64,000 nt of DNA from Ophiura sarsii (lineage: Eukaryota > Echinodermata > Ophiuroidea > Amphilepidida > Ophiuridae). Shown piece by piece: positions 20,883 through 31,190 of this stretch (position 1 is its first letter; the number at the start of each line of letters is the position of its first letter). Position numbers and translations under genes: made by a program. The stretch lies in contig CM069442.1 of NCBI GenBank assembly GCA_035610835.1, positions 32,962,452 to 33,026,451 of the forward strand, read 5' to 3'. Below the pieces are notes generated by a model that searched no databases, was not told the origin of the DNA, and saw only the letters and a program-made list of their open reading frames with translations.

Positions 20883-21165
20883 CACTAACCTTGATTTGCC
20901 ATAGGGCTGAGGCACAGGCACGTCGAACGACTCTGTTGCTGGATGCACTAACCTTGATTTGCCATAGGGCTGAGGCACAGGCACGTCGAACGACTCTGTT
21001 GCTGGATTTACCCAATTTCTCAAACTAACCTTGATTTGCCATAGGGCTGAGGCACAAGCACGTCGAACGACTCTGTTGCTGGATTCACTAACCTTGATTT
21101 GCCATAGGGCTGAGGCACAAGCACGTCGAACAACTCTGTTGCTGGATTTACCCAATTTCTCAAGA
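20883..21165 (-). repeat. Two-level tandem repeat (63 + 77 bp, twice)
   Basis: ACTAACCTTGATTTGCCATA starts at 20884, 20947, 21024 and 21087, so the unit periods are 63, 77 and 63. The pattern is a 140 bp higher-order unit present twice. The 63 bp unit stays open on the minus strand and encodes SSNRVVRRACASALWQIKVS. It follows directly on the tyrosine recombinase-like fragment on that strand. Confidence 0.85.
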
Positions 21166-21171
21166 ACTGTG

Positions 21172-21680
21172 TTATAAATGTCCCATGTATATTGCTAATT
21201 GCTTGAGTTCAACACCATCTAAGTTGACTATCTGCGACATTGTTGCAATATGCTTGTGTAGCCTTGTTGTTACGTCTTCTGGATGCTTGGCACCACTTAT
21301 GTCTGGCAAATTTGTTGAGGCAGGAGTGTGCAGGCAATGCTGCTTTACTGTCTTGGTTAGCTCTGCGTTGGAGCCGCGATTTGCGGTGCGCCGCGGATGC
21401 TGCCTACTTGACGCTGGGGGCCTCATGTTTAACTGTACTAATTCCCCAGGGATGAGTGGCTGATTGGGAGCTCATATTCCGTATATTAGCGTCATGTCCT
21501 GGATATCCCTATCAGGGGATTCCCATGACATGGAGTCGATCCTTTTCCGAAATTCAACATCGTACGCTAGGCACGACTCTAGTGTACACGTGCTGAACTT
21601 TCCCGTCATGAACGCCATATAGGAAAGCAAGCCTTGGGCCAAGAATGGAAAATAAAAAGTGTGATCAGCGGCAAACATGC
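21172..21680 (-). pseudogene. Crypton/DIRS-like tyrosine recombinase-associated relic
   Basis: The frame at 21172-21426 ends in TTRLHKHIATMSQIVNLDG then VELKQLAIYMGHL. The pattern 'T.LRKH.AT.SQ.LNL...EL..LA..MGH' is what I know from tyrosine recombinase-like proteins of invertebrate mobile elements, with the H-x-x-R/K box region and the MGH word. The adjacent frame at 21472-21678 (LLSYMAFMTG, then AYDVEFRKRI) resembles the gag-like region of DIRS-type elements. The catalytic Tyr region is replaced by the tandem repeat at 20.9-21.16 kb. A frame break and missing catalytic end make it dead. Confidence 0.45.
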
Positions 21681-22900
21681 TAAATGTGTGACACCATTAG
21701 GCCACCGTCTTTATGTATGCCTGTGGCCTGGCCGACACAATGGAGGCTGTGCCATCATCGCCTATCACAACCTTCGTCGTGGTTGTATCTACCGTCTGGC
21801 TATACCTTGTTGTGGCAGTGTAGCTTGGCTAGAACAATGAATTTACTTCTTGTCTGGACTGCTTTGAGAAAGCTATCATCCAGATGAGGCAAGTGCATGC
21901 TTAGAGGGCGCAATGCAGCCGTGGTGATGTCCGGGGTGTGTGTAATGCCAGCTACAAAAGAAAATGGGAAGCGGCATAATGATACAGTATTTGAAAATAT
22001 TGCTCGTCATGCGTGTATTTATTCCCAATGTAGTTTTATTCATTATGGTGTCTTTTGCTATCGTAGTGTTATAAATGGTGTGACATTCTTGTGAGTTTCA
22101 CATAATTGGAGCCTAAAAACTTACCCGTCAGTGTTGAGATGGGTGTCGGTGATGGCCTGAACTCTTGTTGACCTTGTCCTAAGGGGACGATGTTGGGTAA
22201 TGGGGCCAGTTGTGACTGGGCTAGGGGCGGGTGCATGGTTTGTAATAGCCCATCCATGCCTGTAGGGGCGATTCATCCAACTCCCGAGGGGGGTCAGCAA
22301 TCATCGTCGCCTGCGCTCTTGGACGCCCAGCAGACGAGCGCTAAAGGGTTGTAACGGCCGTGCGTTCTGTAAAACGGAAGATAATGATGGGTTGGTATGA
22401 GTGGAAAAGAGCGTTATTACCCGAAGCTGACTTCTTTCCCGGTCTTCCTCTCTTTGGTGGCATAATTCTAAATTCCACGGAAACGGAGAATGTAAGAAAT
22501 TGAGAGATGTCTCAATATAACACCACCCGATAAAGTTGTTTTGTTTTGTAGTATCGACTGTGATCGCAGCAGCCCCGCAAGTGAAGTATCCATAGTATTA
22601 CTTTTGCCACATACAAGTTATGTAGACTGCATCCTACCTGTTATGTGAGGGCACTGTAGTTCCCTGTTATAGACAGGGGGAATGAAACTAACTAGTGTTA
22701 TAGCAATAACATCACTTAATTAGCCCTTTATGGCTAACATTTTTTTAAGTTCTTGTGCAAGTTTTGAAACTTATACTCCAGCCTATTAATCCATAGTTTC
22801 TAAAATGTACAATTTAAATGCAAACAAAGCAATTTTAATGAAAAAAGGAATTATGATACACACAAAAAATAAATAAAATGATACTATTGTGGATCACTCT
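21681..22900. other. No firmly supported gene
   Basis: A 62-codon Pro/Gln-rich minus frame at 22069-22257 may be the linker of the gag-like relic next door. The rest shows no recognisable motif. Confidence 0.4.
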
Positions 22901-23290
22901 TTTTTATTAAGGGCCAATGTGTGACATGCACATTTTAGAGATTCAATCAATGACTCATTTCTAAGCGACTCCAAAAAGTTGGTGCACTTGGCATACGGCA
23001 ACAGAAAAGTGATATAGCCCAGTGCTGTCCAAAAGACATCAATCCAGATATGGAAAAAAGTAAAGAAAATGGGGAAAACTTTAATGTGACAACTTTCCCC
23101 ACAGATTCAGATCGTACACTCACCAGTTTTAAAATCAGCAAAATATCAGTCTGGAATCACTTTAAAAAAAAAAGTGGTGTATTTCATGCAAGGTTAAATT
23201 ATTTCTAGAGCCTTTTCAAATGAGTGGAGCCCAGACTATTAACAAAAAGGTCGAAGGTCTCCATTTCATCTCTACAGGGGTCGAACTTCA

Positions 23291-23404
23291 AAAATGTATC
23301 TGATTTGGATACAAATGGTCTCAAATTATTCTTCTTGAAATAATATTTCAAAAAATGTATCTGATTTGGATACAAATGGTCTCAAATTATTCTTCTTGAA
23401 ATAA
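23291..23404. repeat. 61 bp tandem duplication at 3' end of the next locus
   Basis: AAAATGTATCTGATTTGGAT and the following ~34 bp occur at 23291 and 23352. The second copy overlaps the last codons and stop of the minus-strand frame ending at 23387, so the duplication happened at that gene's 3' end. Confidence 0.85.
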
Positions 23405-24318
23405 TGGTGAGAATGGTGTCCATATTCTGGAATCTTTCCACTTCACCAGGGGAAGAGCTGTCTTTCTTTTCTTTTTTCTGGCTGACTTTGATGCTTTTAA
23501 ATACTTGTTCAAAGTATTTCGTTGATTCTGGTTTACTAATGCAAGTGGTCCTGAAGCACATTTGAAGAGATAAATTTCACCACCTTTGTATTTTGTTTTA
23601 TTCACCCTTTCAATATATACATTTCTGGCAGCATTTTGATTAGCCTTTACTTTATCCAAATCCACTTCCCCTGATGAATCTCTGTTATTGCCACATAATG
23701 TGGAGGGTATAAATAGATTTGCAGCACTTCTACAAAGATGTCCGTTCAAGTGTTCTACCTGATCGTTTAAAAAAGATCCTCCGCTGTATCTTGTAGTGAC
23801 AATCATAGCAACTTTCTCTCTATTTGTGTGCCACTCGGTCCACATGAATTTGGTTTCGTTAAATGATGGATTTTCATCACCGCCTCCGTCAACCCTGATG
23901 TAGTCAATTTCTTTGTCGGTGTTTTTATTTGCTGAAAAGAATACTGATTTGAATAATGGTGCGCTCCTAAGCATTTCTAAGTCTGTGTAGTGTTGGTCAG
24001 CATTCTTTGGATCGATTTTGTTGCACTTCACTATTCCCGCATAACAATCGGCCGATTCTTCACTCCCAGCACAAAAGTATGATGATACTTGTAAAACGTT
24101 CTGCTCTTTGTTGGTGAAGTCGGTTCGTGTGGCTAGATCCTCTTCTCCCCTGATCATCATGGTTGGGAATTTACATGATGTTGCTAAAGTGTCTAATCTA
24201 AATCCTGCAGCATCGTCTCGATTGATGTATGTCGCGTTTGTGTGGTCCTTCTTTTGAAGTATATTTAAAGACTTATAGAGTGAATTCGACCATTTTTCAT
24301 CGGTCGGGAGTGATTTTT
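23387..24318 (-). CDS. Unrecognised protein with DDE-suggestive acidic block
   Basis: An open minus-strand frame of about 310 codons; the first Met is at 24160, but coherent protein begins near 24318 (KWSNSLYKSL, then TNATYINRDDAAGFRLDT), so the true start is probably an upstream exon. The core reads IDYIRVDGGGDENPSFNE, TKFMWTEWHTNREKVAMIVT and LNGHLCRSAANLFIPSTL, and the C-terminus is basic (KSARKKKRK). Asp/Glu spacing suggests an RNase H-fold transposase, which is inference. I believe close relatives exist as uncharacterised, dispersed proteins in invertebrates, but that is memory without a search. Reading continues in this strand from the 24.3-25.9 kb frames, with a stop near 24310 between them. 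Confidence 0.5.
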
Positions 24319-24327
24319 ATATCACGC

Positions 24328-25056
24328 TTACTGACTATGTTGGCGGCAGATTTGTAGCGGTTTTTGGAAGAATTCATCTTCTAGCTGATGTTGTAATTGT
24401 CGAAATGTCATCTTTTGACCCAATTTCTTTCTCTCCCAAGTGAGGGATCCTGACGAGCGCCATTTGTCTGCACCAACACCTGAATCTCTTACAATTTCTT
24501 CAATTCTTCTACCTATGGACGGATGGTGTCTCAAAAGACTCTCTCTCTTTGGAGTAGCGCGCTTAAGAAGCCTTAGGGTCTCATACTTTCGTTTTATCTT
24601 CCTTCTGTATTTATCCATGAGTCTTCGTCTTGCGGTCGAAGTGGATTGCGGTACAGCATTAGTGTTGTCTTGATTGGACTGCACCATCTGAGTCGCTTCA
24701 AATTCAGACTCCATGTTGCTGTCATATGCTGCCTCAATTTCGTCTGCTTCAGTCATAGCCTTTTCAACTCTCTTCTTGTTTACTTGGTGATTTCCTATGC
24801 CAAAGTGCTTCTTCGCTTGTTTTGAAGAGAGGTGGCTTGTGGCTGCAAAGGTTATGAGCCGCTGATCTTTTTCTGATGAAGCCAGTTTTTTTAAAGATGC
24901 AAGTTTAGCTCTACTTATTTCAGGAGCAGATGCAGATTTCTCGTTAAATTTTTCTAGTACTTTAACAAACAGGCTGTAGTTTGTTTTGTCGTCTTTCTCC
25001 ATCACATACACCGTTTGAGAACCAGTTTTTCCCAGGGTGACAAGAACAATGGGCAT
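24328..25056 (-). CDS. Unrecognised protein, helix-turn-helix-like N-terminal part
   Basis: A 242-codon frame. It starts MPIVLVTLGKTGSQTVYVME, but lies in the same frame as upstream coding separated only by TAA and TGA, so the Met may not be the real start. LSSKQAKKHFGIGNHQVNKK at about residues 76-95 looks like a helix-turn-helix. A basic region follows (RRRLMDKYRRKIKRKYETL). The end GKTGSQ..Y / KWRSSGSLTWERKKLGQ suggests a DNA-associated protein. Together with the next frame downstream it probably formed one multi-exon or frameshifted gene. A 98 bp diverged duplicate of its SAPEISR.KLASLK segment lies at 25955-26052. Confidence 0.45.
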   Translation of the reverse strand: MPIVLVTLGKTGSQTVYVMEKDDKTNYSLFVKVLEKFNEKSASAPEISRAKLASLKKLASSEKDQRLITFAATSHLSSKQAKKHFGIGNHQVNKKRVEKAMTEADEIEAAYDSNMESEFEATQMVQSNQDNTNAVPQSTSTARRRLMDKYRRKIKRKYETLRLLKRATPKRESLLRHHPSIGRRIEEIVRDSGVGADKWRSSGSLTWERKKLGQKMTFRQLQHQLEDEFFQKPLQICRQHSQ

Positions 25057-25080
25057 TTAGCAGTCCCTGGACATGTTTCA

Positions 25081-25944
25081 TTTTGCATATGTATTTCCGT
25101 CTTCTTTTATAATCACACAAGGTGATGCCACTGAAGGGGGACACACGCTAACACATTTATGTACTTGACACTTGGCACTTGTAATGTTGAGACTTTTTGC
25201 TGACTCTTGGGAAAATAGATCAACCTTTTGTTTATCTATGTCTGTCACTGTACATTTTCATCCGTCTCTAGCATTTTGGCATTTTCCTACAACTTCTACA
25301 TCCTGTGTCTTTTCATCGTCATTTCCTGTAACTTCCACATCCTCCGTCTTGCCATCTACTTTTCCTCCAACTTTCACATCTTGTGTCTTGTCATCATCTT
25401 TTCTTACAACTTCTAAATCCTGTGTCTTTTCATCGTCTTTTCTTGCAACTTCCACATCCTGTGTCTTTTCATCGTCTTTTCCTGCAGCTTCCACATCCTC
25501 TGTCTTGTCATCCTCCGTCTTGGCATCGTCTTTTCCTATAACTTCCATATCTTGTGTCTTGTCATCGTCTTTTCCTGTAACTTTCACGTCCTGTGTCTTT
25601 TCATCATCATTTCCTACAACTTCTACTTCCTCCATCTTGTCATCGTCATTTCCTACAACTTCGACATCCTCCGTCTTTGTCTTGTCATCGTCTTTTCCTA
25701 CAACTTCCACCACATCCTCCATCTTTGTCTTGTCATCGTCTTTTCCTACAACTTCCACCACATCCTCCGTCTTTGTCTTGTCATCGTCTTTTCCTACAAC
25801 TTCCATATCCTCTGGGTCTTCATCGCCTAGTGCATTTATCTCTTTATTAGTCATTCCCTTCACATTCTTGTCTTTCTTGTTTGTTAGTTTTTTCTTTTGA
25901 ATATAATTGTCATCGTCTTTTCCTACAACTTCCACCACATCCAT
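25081..25944 (-). CDS. Acidic-repeat frame with in-frame TGA, upstream part of the same locus
   Basis: The minus strand encodes 228 codons dominated by about 15 imperfect 12-14 residue repeats of the type VEVVGKDDDKTQD, then TGA at 25258-25260, then 59 more open codons in the same frame that are Cys-rich (KCTVTDIDKQKVD, SAKCQVHKCVSVCPPSV, SPCVIIKEDG), then TGA at 25078-25080. Because reading is coherent across both TGAs, the frame was once continuous with MPIVLV... at 25056. The simplest reading is point-mutated Trp/Cys/Arg codons in a decaying gene. The repeat region evolves by unit duplication. The function is unknown. Confidence 0.45.
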
Positions 25945-25954
25945 CAGTCGTCAT

Positions 25955-26060
25955 CTTCTTAAGTCGCTGATCTTTTTCTGATGTAGCCAGTATTTTTAAA
26001 GATGCTAGTTTATCTCTACTAATTTCAGGAGCAGATGCAGACCTCTCGCTTGGTCTTAAA
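25955..26060 (-). repeat. Diverged duplicate of part of the 24.9 kb frame
   Basis: It encodes SASAPEISRDKLASLKILAT then SEKDQRLKK, against SASAPEISRAKLASLKKLAS at about 24840-24940. It lies upstream of the acidic repeats on the same strand, so the locus has internal segmental duplication. Confidence 0.8.
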
Positions 26061-27070
26061 GCTTGGATGTATGTAGAATTGTTATATGCACATTTGCCAT
26101 TATTTGAATAAGCAAAGAACCTATCTATGATACTTGAGGTGTCTTTCCCCCACCATTTTTTGTTTGCATTATGATCGCAGTGTCTATCTACTATGAAGGC
26201 AGCTATGTTGAGGATGTCCTTTTTAGTCTATTTCCCACCATGAATAGCATCCAGCATGCGTTGCAATACACATGGCTTGACACGGATCTCGAATAAGGTT
26301 TTGTGTTGCTTAAAGGTAATAAAAATCGACAAAATAATAAGTTTAAGCAATCCCATTGGTTCTCGGAGAAATCGGCGACATTTATATGAGAACACTCTCG
26401 CCCATTCAATACATGCACCACAAAAACAAAAACAACTTGTACTTGCGTAAATGTTCATATGCTCCCCTGTAGGTACGTGCCATTATTCACCTATAATAAT
26501 CTGTAGCAGTTCATAACCTGCAATCTGTTATTACAAATCCGAGCAAATGACACACATTGTAGTGATTGGTTTGAATTTTGGGTCCCTGGTTGTGGAGTGA
26601 CTTGGATAGGATACCTCAGACTTGGGACTAACTCTATAATCATGTAAAGTGTGGACTCATATGCAGTCTTGAACACAGATGATAGATAGGAAGTACACCA
26701 ATAAATAGGTCTCGTGCCTCGCTTTCGATCAATGGTATGAAACGAATTTAAGAAAGATAGATACTCACTGGGGTTTTTCAGTCTGAGCAACTATAGGCCT
26801 ACTGGACTGCAGCTGCTGGTTTCCCACCTGAAGTGAAATAAATTATAAAAACCCTTGCATCTCAACTTTGCACTCTGCCCCTGTGCCATCACCCCCCCCC
26901 CCCCAAAGAAATCAAGCCTCACACCCCAATAGAAGGCATGGGAATTCCACCTTTCACATTGTTCCCATGCCCCAATATGAAATATAAAGATTTATCCGAA
27001 ATATTTGAGTTTTCAAAGAAATACCTGCCCAAAAATGAACCCTCCAGATGCAGGAGATGTTCTATGTTAC
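26061..27070. other. No supported gene; contains poly(C) at 26892-26904
   Basis: Short overlapping frames without recognisable motifs. A 13 bp C run is present. Confidence 0.5.
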
Positions 27071-27321
27071 TCAACGTATGACTATTGCCCATGCCCATCC
27101 AGTTCCAATAGCATTTGCAATATCACACACAAAGCTTTTTACTTCGCTGTCAACCATTTTGGCAGACCAGATCTGACCAATAGCAACAAATGCAAATTCA
27201 ATCAAGTCATACAAGGCTGATGCTGTGAATGGTGAACCGACGAGAATCCTTGTTGGCCCTTTCATTGGATGAGCTGCTAAACTTGCCAATGGACTGATCT
27301 CTGTCAATGAGCTCCGACACA

Positions 27322-28680
27322 TGAGCTCCCATCTTGTAGAAGTAGTTGGTGTATGGCTTCAAATACCCAAAGTGGTCGTTCACAAGTCTGGTCAGTACCA
27401 AAGCATTCTATGAATACTTTGCACAATACTCTGAATACCTTTCCTGTGGTTTAGCCGATCTGAAACTGCATGGCTTCATCTCCTGGTAAATAGAAATAAA
27501 CAAACCGACATGCCTCTGGCGCCCGACTTAAAACAAACTCAACTGTCTTGGGTTCGGTAGCAAGTGAGCATCGTCATAGGGTTTCCCCATATGAACCTTG
27601 ACGGCAACATGCAATTCCTTGGTTGTCAACTTGTTAGGATTATGTTTACGCTCCTGGTATCTCTCCAAATGCTGCTGGTAATTCTGAGTGATGCTTGAAT
27701 CAAATGTAGAGTCTGTGGCAACCGACCTTGTTGAATCACATAAAGAATAAGAAAGCACTGCCTGCGCCACCTAAACCCTGCAAATGCCTAACCCGCTTCT
27801 CATCAAACATGTAGCCAACAAAATGAAATAAAAAAATGCCTAGTAAAAGTCCCAACCTGAAGATCCATCACCCTAGAGTAAATATCAGCCATCTCTGCCA
27901 GTATTTGCTGCAATAAAGTACTGGATGTCAGATGGCTACCCTCATCTCCTCTTGCCACAAGAAGGGGGCGACAATTAAGAGAAGAGATGTTAAGGTCCTC
28001 CCAAACCAAAACATCCTGACCATCAACTTCAACAGAAATATCATAAATAACAAAAGAACACCTGATAACCTTATCCGGAACATGACATGTGGTCCCCTTC
28101 TTCAACCCAACATCACCCATTCCATCATCACCCCATTTGATGTGGGCCTTGAAAGGACCAACAAAATCTTCAGCAAAACCCTGCCTCTGTAAACCTACAC
28201 ATAGAACTCCTCAACATCCATAAGGGCAGCACCCAACGCTTTGTCAAGACGCCAACGGTCCCCTTGACTGTTGGGGTCCAGGAAAGGGCAGTCAGTAGGA
28301 AGACCTGACAAAACGTGGATGCTGTCCAAGCCGCTAACATCAGAAGAAACTGTCCTGAGGGGAGGAGAAAGATGGAAAAGAGCAAACCCATAAAGAATGT
28401 TCTTCTTAGCAGCATGTAATGCCCTCTCTGACCTGAATATCTGTAAATTACCAAATGCATGGTTGACAATCTTGGCAGATGACCCGTAGCATCTCCAAGA
28501 CATCATATTGTTTACTCTATAAGCCAGACACTGCATAGCAGACAAGCTGCCAAACTTACCATTGGAAATGGATTTGATTAATTCAGCTTTACCTCTTTCA
28601 CCTCCTGATCTAAGGCTGTTAACAGCCAAAGCCACACATATTGACTCATTGCTCTCTTGTATACGAAGTGATTAAATGCA
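27322..28680 (-). CDS. Possible multi-exon gene, function unknown
   Basis: Three consecutive minus-strand coding blocks look like parts of one protein. Block 1 (28635-28198) reads SISNGKFGSLSAMQCLAYRV, HAFGNLQIFRSERALHAAKK and LPTDCPFLDPNSQGDRWRLD. After a slip or junction near 28196, block 2 (to 27855) reads GFAEDFVGPFKAHIKWGDDG, SFVIYDISVEVDGQDVLVWE and DLNISSLNCRPLLVARGDEG, and ends at a plausible donor, CTTCAG|GTTGGG. Block 3 (about 27770-27530) starts after a GGCGCAG acceptor and reads STFDSSITQNYQQHLERYQE then ELHVAVKVHMGKPYDD. I do not recognise the family. It may be transposon-derived, since the neighbours are. Confidence 0.4.
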
Positions 28681-28730
28681 TTGTTTAACATTGCGCAATC
28701 AAGCATTCTGCGCAGTCTGCTTTGCATCAA

Positions 28731-29215
28731 TTAAACAACCAGGAGGCCTACCTCTATGAGGAGGAGGAGACTAAATGCTGGACAGTTGTATCTCCCCCTC
28801 TCATGTTCACCTCCGCAGTAGAAACAGGCGCTATCTTTATCTGCTTTGCCGCCCTTTTTCTGCTTAGTGTCGGTGGTTGTCGTTTTTGGTGGTTTTGCTT
28901 GCTTGTTGTATTTGCGTTTGGGTTTATTCTTTGCATAGGTTATTTGCTGTTCATCAGGCTCGCCGCCAAACACTTTTAGTTGTTGTATTGTCAGCTCACT
29001 GATCTGCAGAGATTTCAATCTCTTTCTTAAGATTAATTTCAGCTTCCTGCATCCTGAACAATCTTGCTCTGACAGCTTTGTCACGGCACCCCAACACTAG
29101 TTTAGTTAGAAGCAAATCATCATTCATGTTTCCCCATTTGCACAGTGTAGCCAATTGTCGGAGACGCAGAACAAACTGGTCTACTGTTTCATGTGGCTGC
29201 TGCGACACTTCGAAA
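28731..29215 (-). mobile_element. Ty3/gypsy Gag fragment with zinc knuckle
   Basis: The minus strand encodes a capsid C-terminal-like stretch (PHETVDQFVLRLRQLATLCK, LVLGCRDKAVRARLF), then a one-base frame change, then a basic linker and the zinc knuckle CFYCGGEHERGRYNC (Cx2Cx3Hx6C). This is the usual order of a metazoan gypsy Gag. It lies 3' of the RT fragment on the same strand, the wrong order for a single element, so two copies or a rearrangement are implied. Confidence 0.75.
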
Positions 29216-29331
29216 ATAAGTACCTTTCATACAACATATTTCTAGTCGGGGCGAAATGCTGTGGCCGCATCAACATCTGTGACATAACTTGTTGAGTACT
29301 GACAAATTAGGCCATGTGTCCACAGAGCACG

Positions 29332-29376
29332 CAAATGCAGTACTCTGTCACAGTACTCTGTCACAGTACTCTGTCA
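29332..29376. repeat. Three-copy 15 bp tandem repeat
   Basis: AGTACTCTGTCAC(AGT) is repeated three times within the gypsy-derived region. It is too short to interpret. Confidence 0.8.
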
Positions 29377-29690
29377 TATCCCTACTCCTTTATAGAGGCA
29401 GTGAACCTCAAGATTATATAACAAATGCTTATAAACAGGCTATGATGGTAGACTGGCAAAAATGAATGAACATACACCACATTTGGTAATGATATTTTGA
29501 ACATATTCAAGAATACAAAATGTACAAAATAAATGATTACATCAATTAATTACAATTGGGCAATCTAAAACACCACCACACTACACATCTCACACAGTAA
29601 GATATCTTTTATAGCACCTAAATTCACACAGAGTGATTTAGGCCAACGACTAACACATGCTGCTTCAGACTCAGGTCGTAGAGGAGATGG

Positions 29691-30310
29691 CTATTCACTG
29701 ATGGAGGCTATAATATCTGCCAAATTGTGTGCCGACCTTAAGTTTGAAGCAGGGGCAAAGAATACACATTTATCGTTGCGTAAGCGTAGACCAGCCTCCT
29801 CTAATCTTGTCAGCACCTTGTCTAGATTGTCCATGTGTTCAGATTCTGTGCTCTCAGTCACAAGAATGTTGTCTATGTAGGTTGCCATGTGCGGAATGTC
29901 CGCTAGAACACTATCCATTGTCTGTTGGAAAATAGACGGTGCAGTGGAGATGCCATAAGGCGATCGCATATAACGATACAGTCCTTTTGTGTGTGTTGAT
30001 TGTGCATAGTTCACTTGATTCATCATCTAACTCCAACTACTGATATGTGTGGCTAAGGATTATTTTTGTAAACAAAGTACCACCTGATATGTTAGCAAAT
30101 AATTCTTCTACCCCGGGTAATGGTCATTTGGAATTACTGCCTGGTTTACTGTAGCCTTAAAATCACCACAAATTCTCATTTCCCCATTTTCCTTTATTAC
30201 AGGGACTATTGGTGCAGCCCATTGTGAGAAACTTACTTGCAGACGGTGGCATGTAATGATGCAGGTGGTCAATATATGTAATCCAGACTGGTTTACTGGT
30301 TTAGTCATCC
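29691..30310 (-). mobile_element. Ty3/gypsy reverse transcriptase fragment
   Basis: The upstream part reads [20 protein letters not shown] then [14 protein letters not shown] (RT motifs 1-2). After a break near 30040, the second part reads YMRSPYGISTAPSIFQQTMD, then MATYIDNILVTES with YIDN replacing the catalytic YLDD, then LTRLEEAGLRLRNDKCVFF. RT motif order is correct, but the 'KLDL..AY.Q' block with the first catalytic Asp is damaged, and Asn replaces the second Asp of the YxDD box. Inactive relic. RNase H and integrase were not found. Confidence 0.85.
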
Positions 30311-31190
30311 ATGCTGCTCCCGTTCCACTTGTACTTGAACGCAGCTTTTGGGTATGGATTAAGAGACAGGTAGAACCTTGCCCGGCTTTTCTTCTTTGCC
30401 TGCAGTGGTGCCGCTTTGCGTTTTCGGCCAGCCTTTCCGCACCATGTATCTGCTCATCTTCGCTGCTCTCGCAACAGTAAAATGACTAGTGCGCACCGTA
30501 TCCATAGGCCGTGTCAGTGACGCGGTGGAAAGCTCAGCGTTTGGGAAATGTGCCGTATGTGTCGGGGACTCAGCGTCTGAGAAACTTAGTACCCTGGAAA
30601 GTTTTTTGATGACCACTACGGACGGTTACAACGGGTACGGATAGTTGGGTGCCCAGTTGATTCATCATGCAGTTCACTATCCGGTGATTCCTGTTGAGGT
30701 GGTACTGAATCGCCAGGCTCACTTTCTGGTATTTCATATCCATGAATGTCCTTGGGGGAATCTGCATGAATGGTTCTGTCCTACCAAACTCTGTGGGAAC
30801 TGCATCATTCTTTTAACCTTTTATACCAAGTGAACCGAATTGATGATGCTGAAAGTGCATACCACAGACCCTGTCATTTGCTTTCACTCTATGATTTGAT
30901 ACACCATAGACATTTGTCACCCATTGTTTCAACGTATAATAAAATAATAAACACCAGAAATGTTTGAAAAGCATATTTACTGTTGACTTCCATTGGATTT
31001 TTTCATGGGAAAGGCTGAATAATCATAATTACATAATTTGACAGGTCAAATTAATTGAAATAACCAAAGTTGGTAAATGCAACGATTTTCGAGTGCAGGG
31101 ATGATAATCTCTATTGAATCAGAATCGACAAAAAAAAGTGTTCGCAGGTATAAGTTTCTATCACGTCGCGTCCGTCATTTTGCAGGTGGC
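30311..31190. other. Probable degenerate retroelement DNA, no clear gene
   Basis: Minus-strand frames at 30359-30767 show short coherent words but no confident domain. They lie upstream of the gypsy RT and could be a decayed protease/linker region. Confidence 0.3.

Noticed and set aside
21185..21463. Plus-strand 92-codon Cys-rich frame
   Set aside because: It is the antisense of the recombinase-like relic; no motif of its own.
25078..25260. Selenocysteine or alternative-code reading of TGA
   Set aside because: No SECIS-like structure identified and other stops (TAA) interrupt the same frame; decay is simpler.
25172..25900. Plus-strand 242-codon Ser/Thr-rich mucin-like frame
   Set aside because: It is the antisense of the acidic repeat frame, which is continuous with other coherent protein on the minus strand.
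28731..30310. One intact gypsy retrotransposon
   Set aside because: Gag lies 3' of RT on the same strand, RT is broken with YIDN for YLDD, and no integrase or LTR pair was seen.
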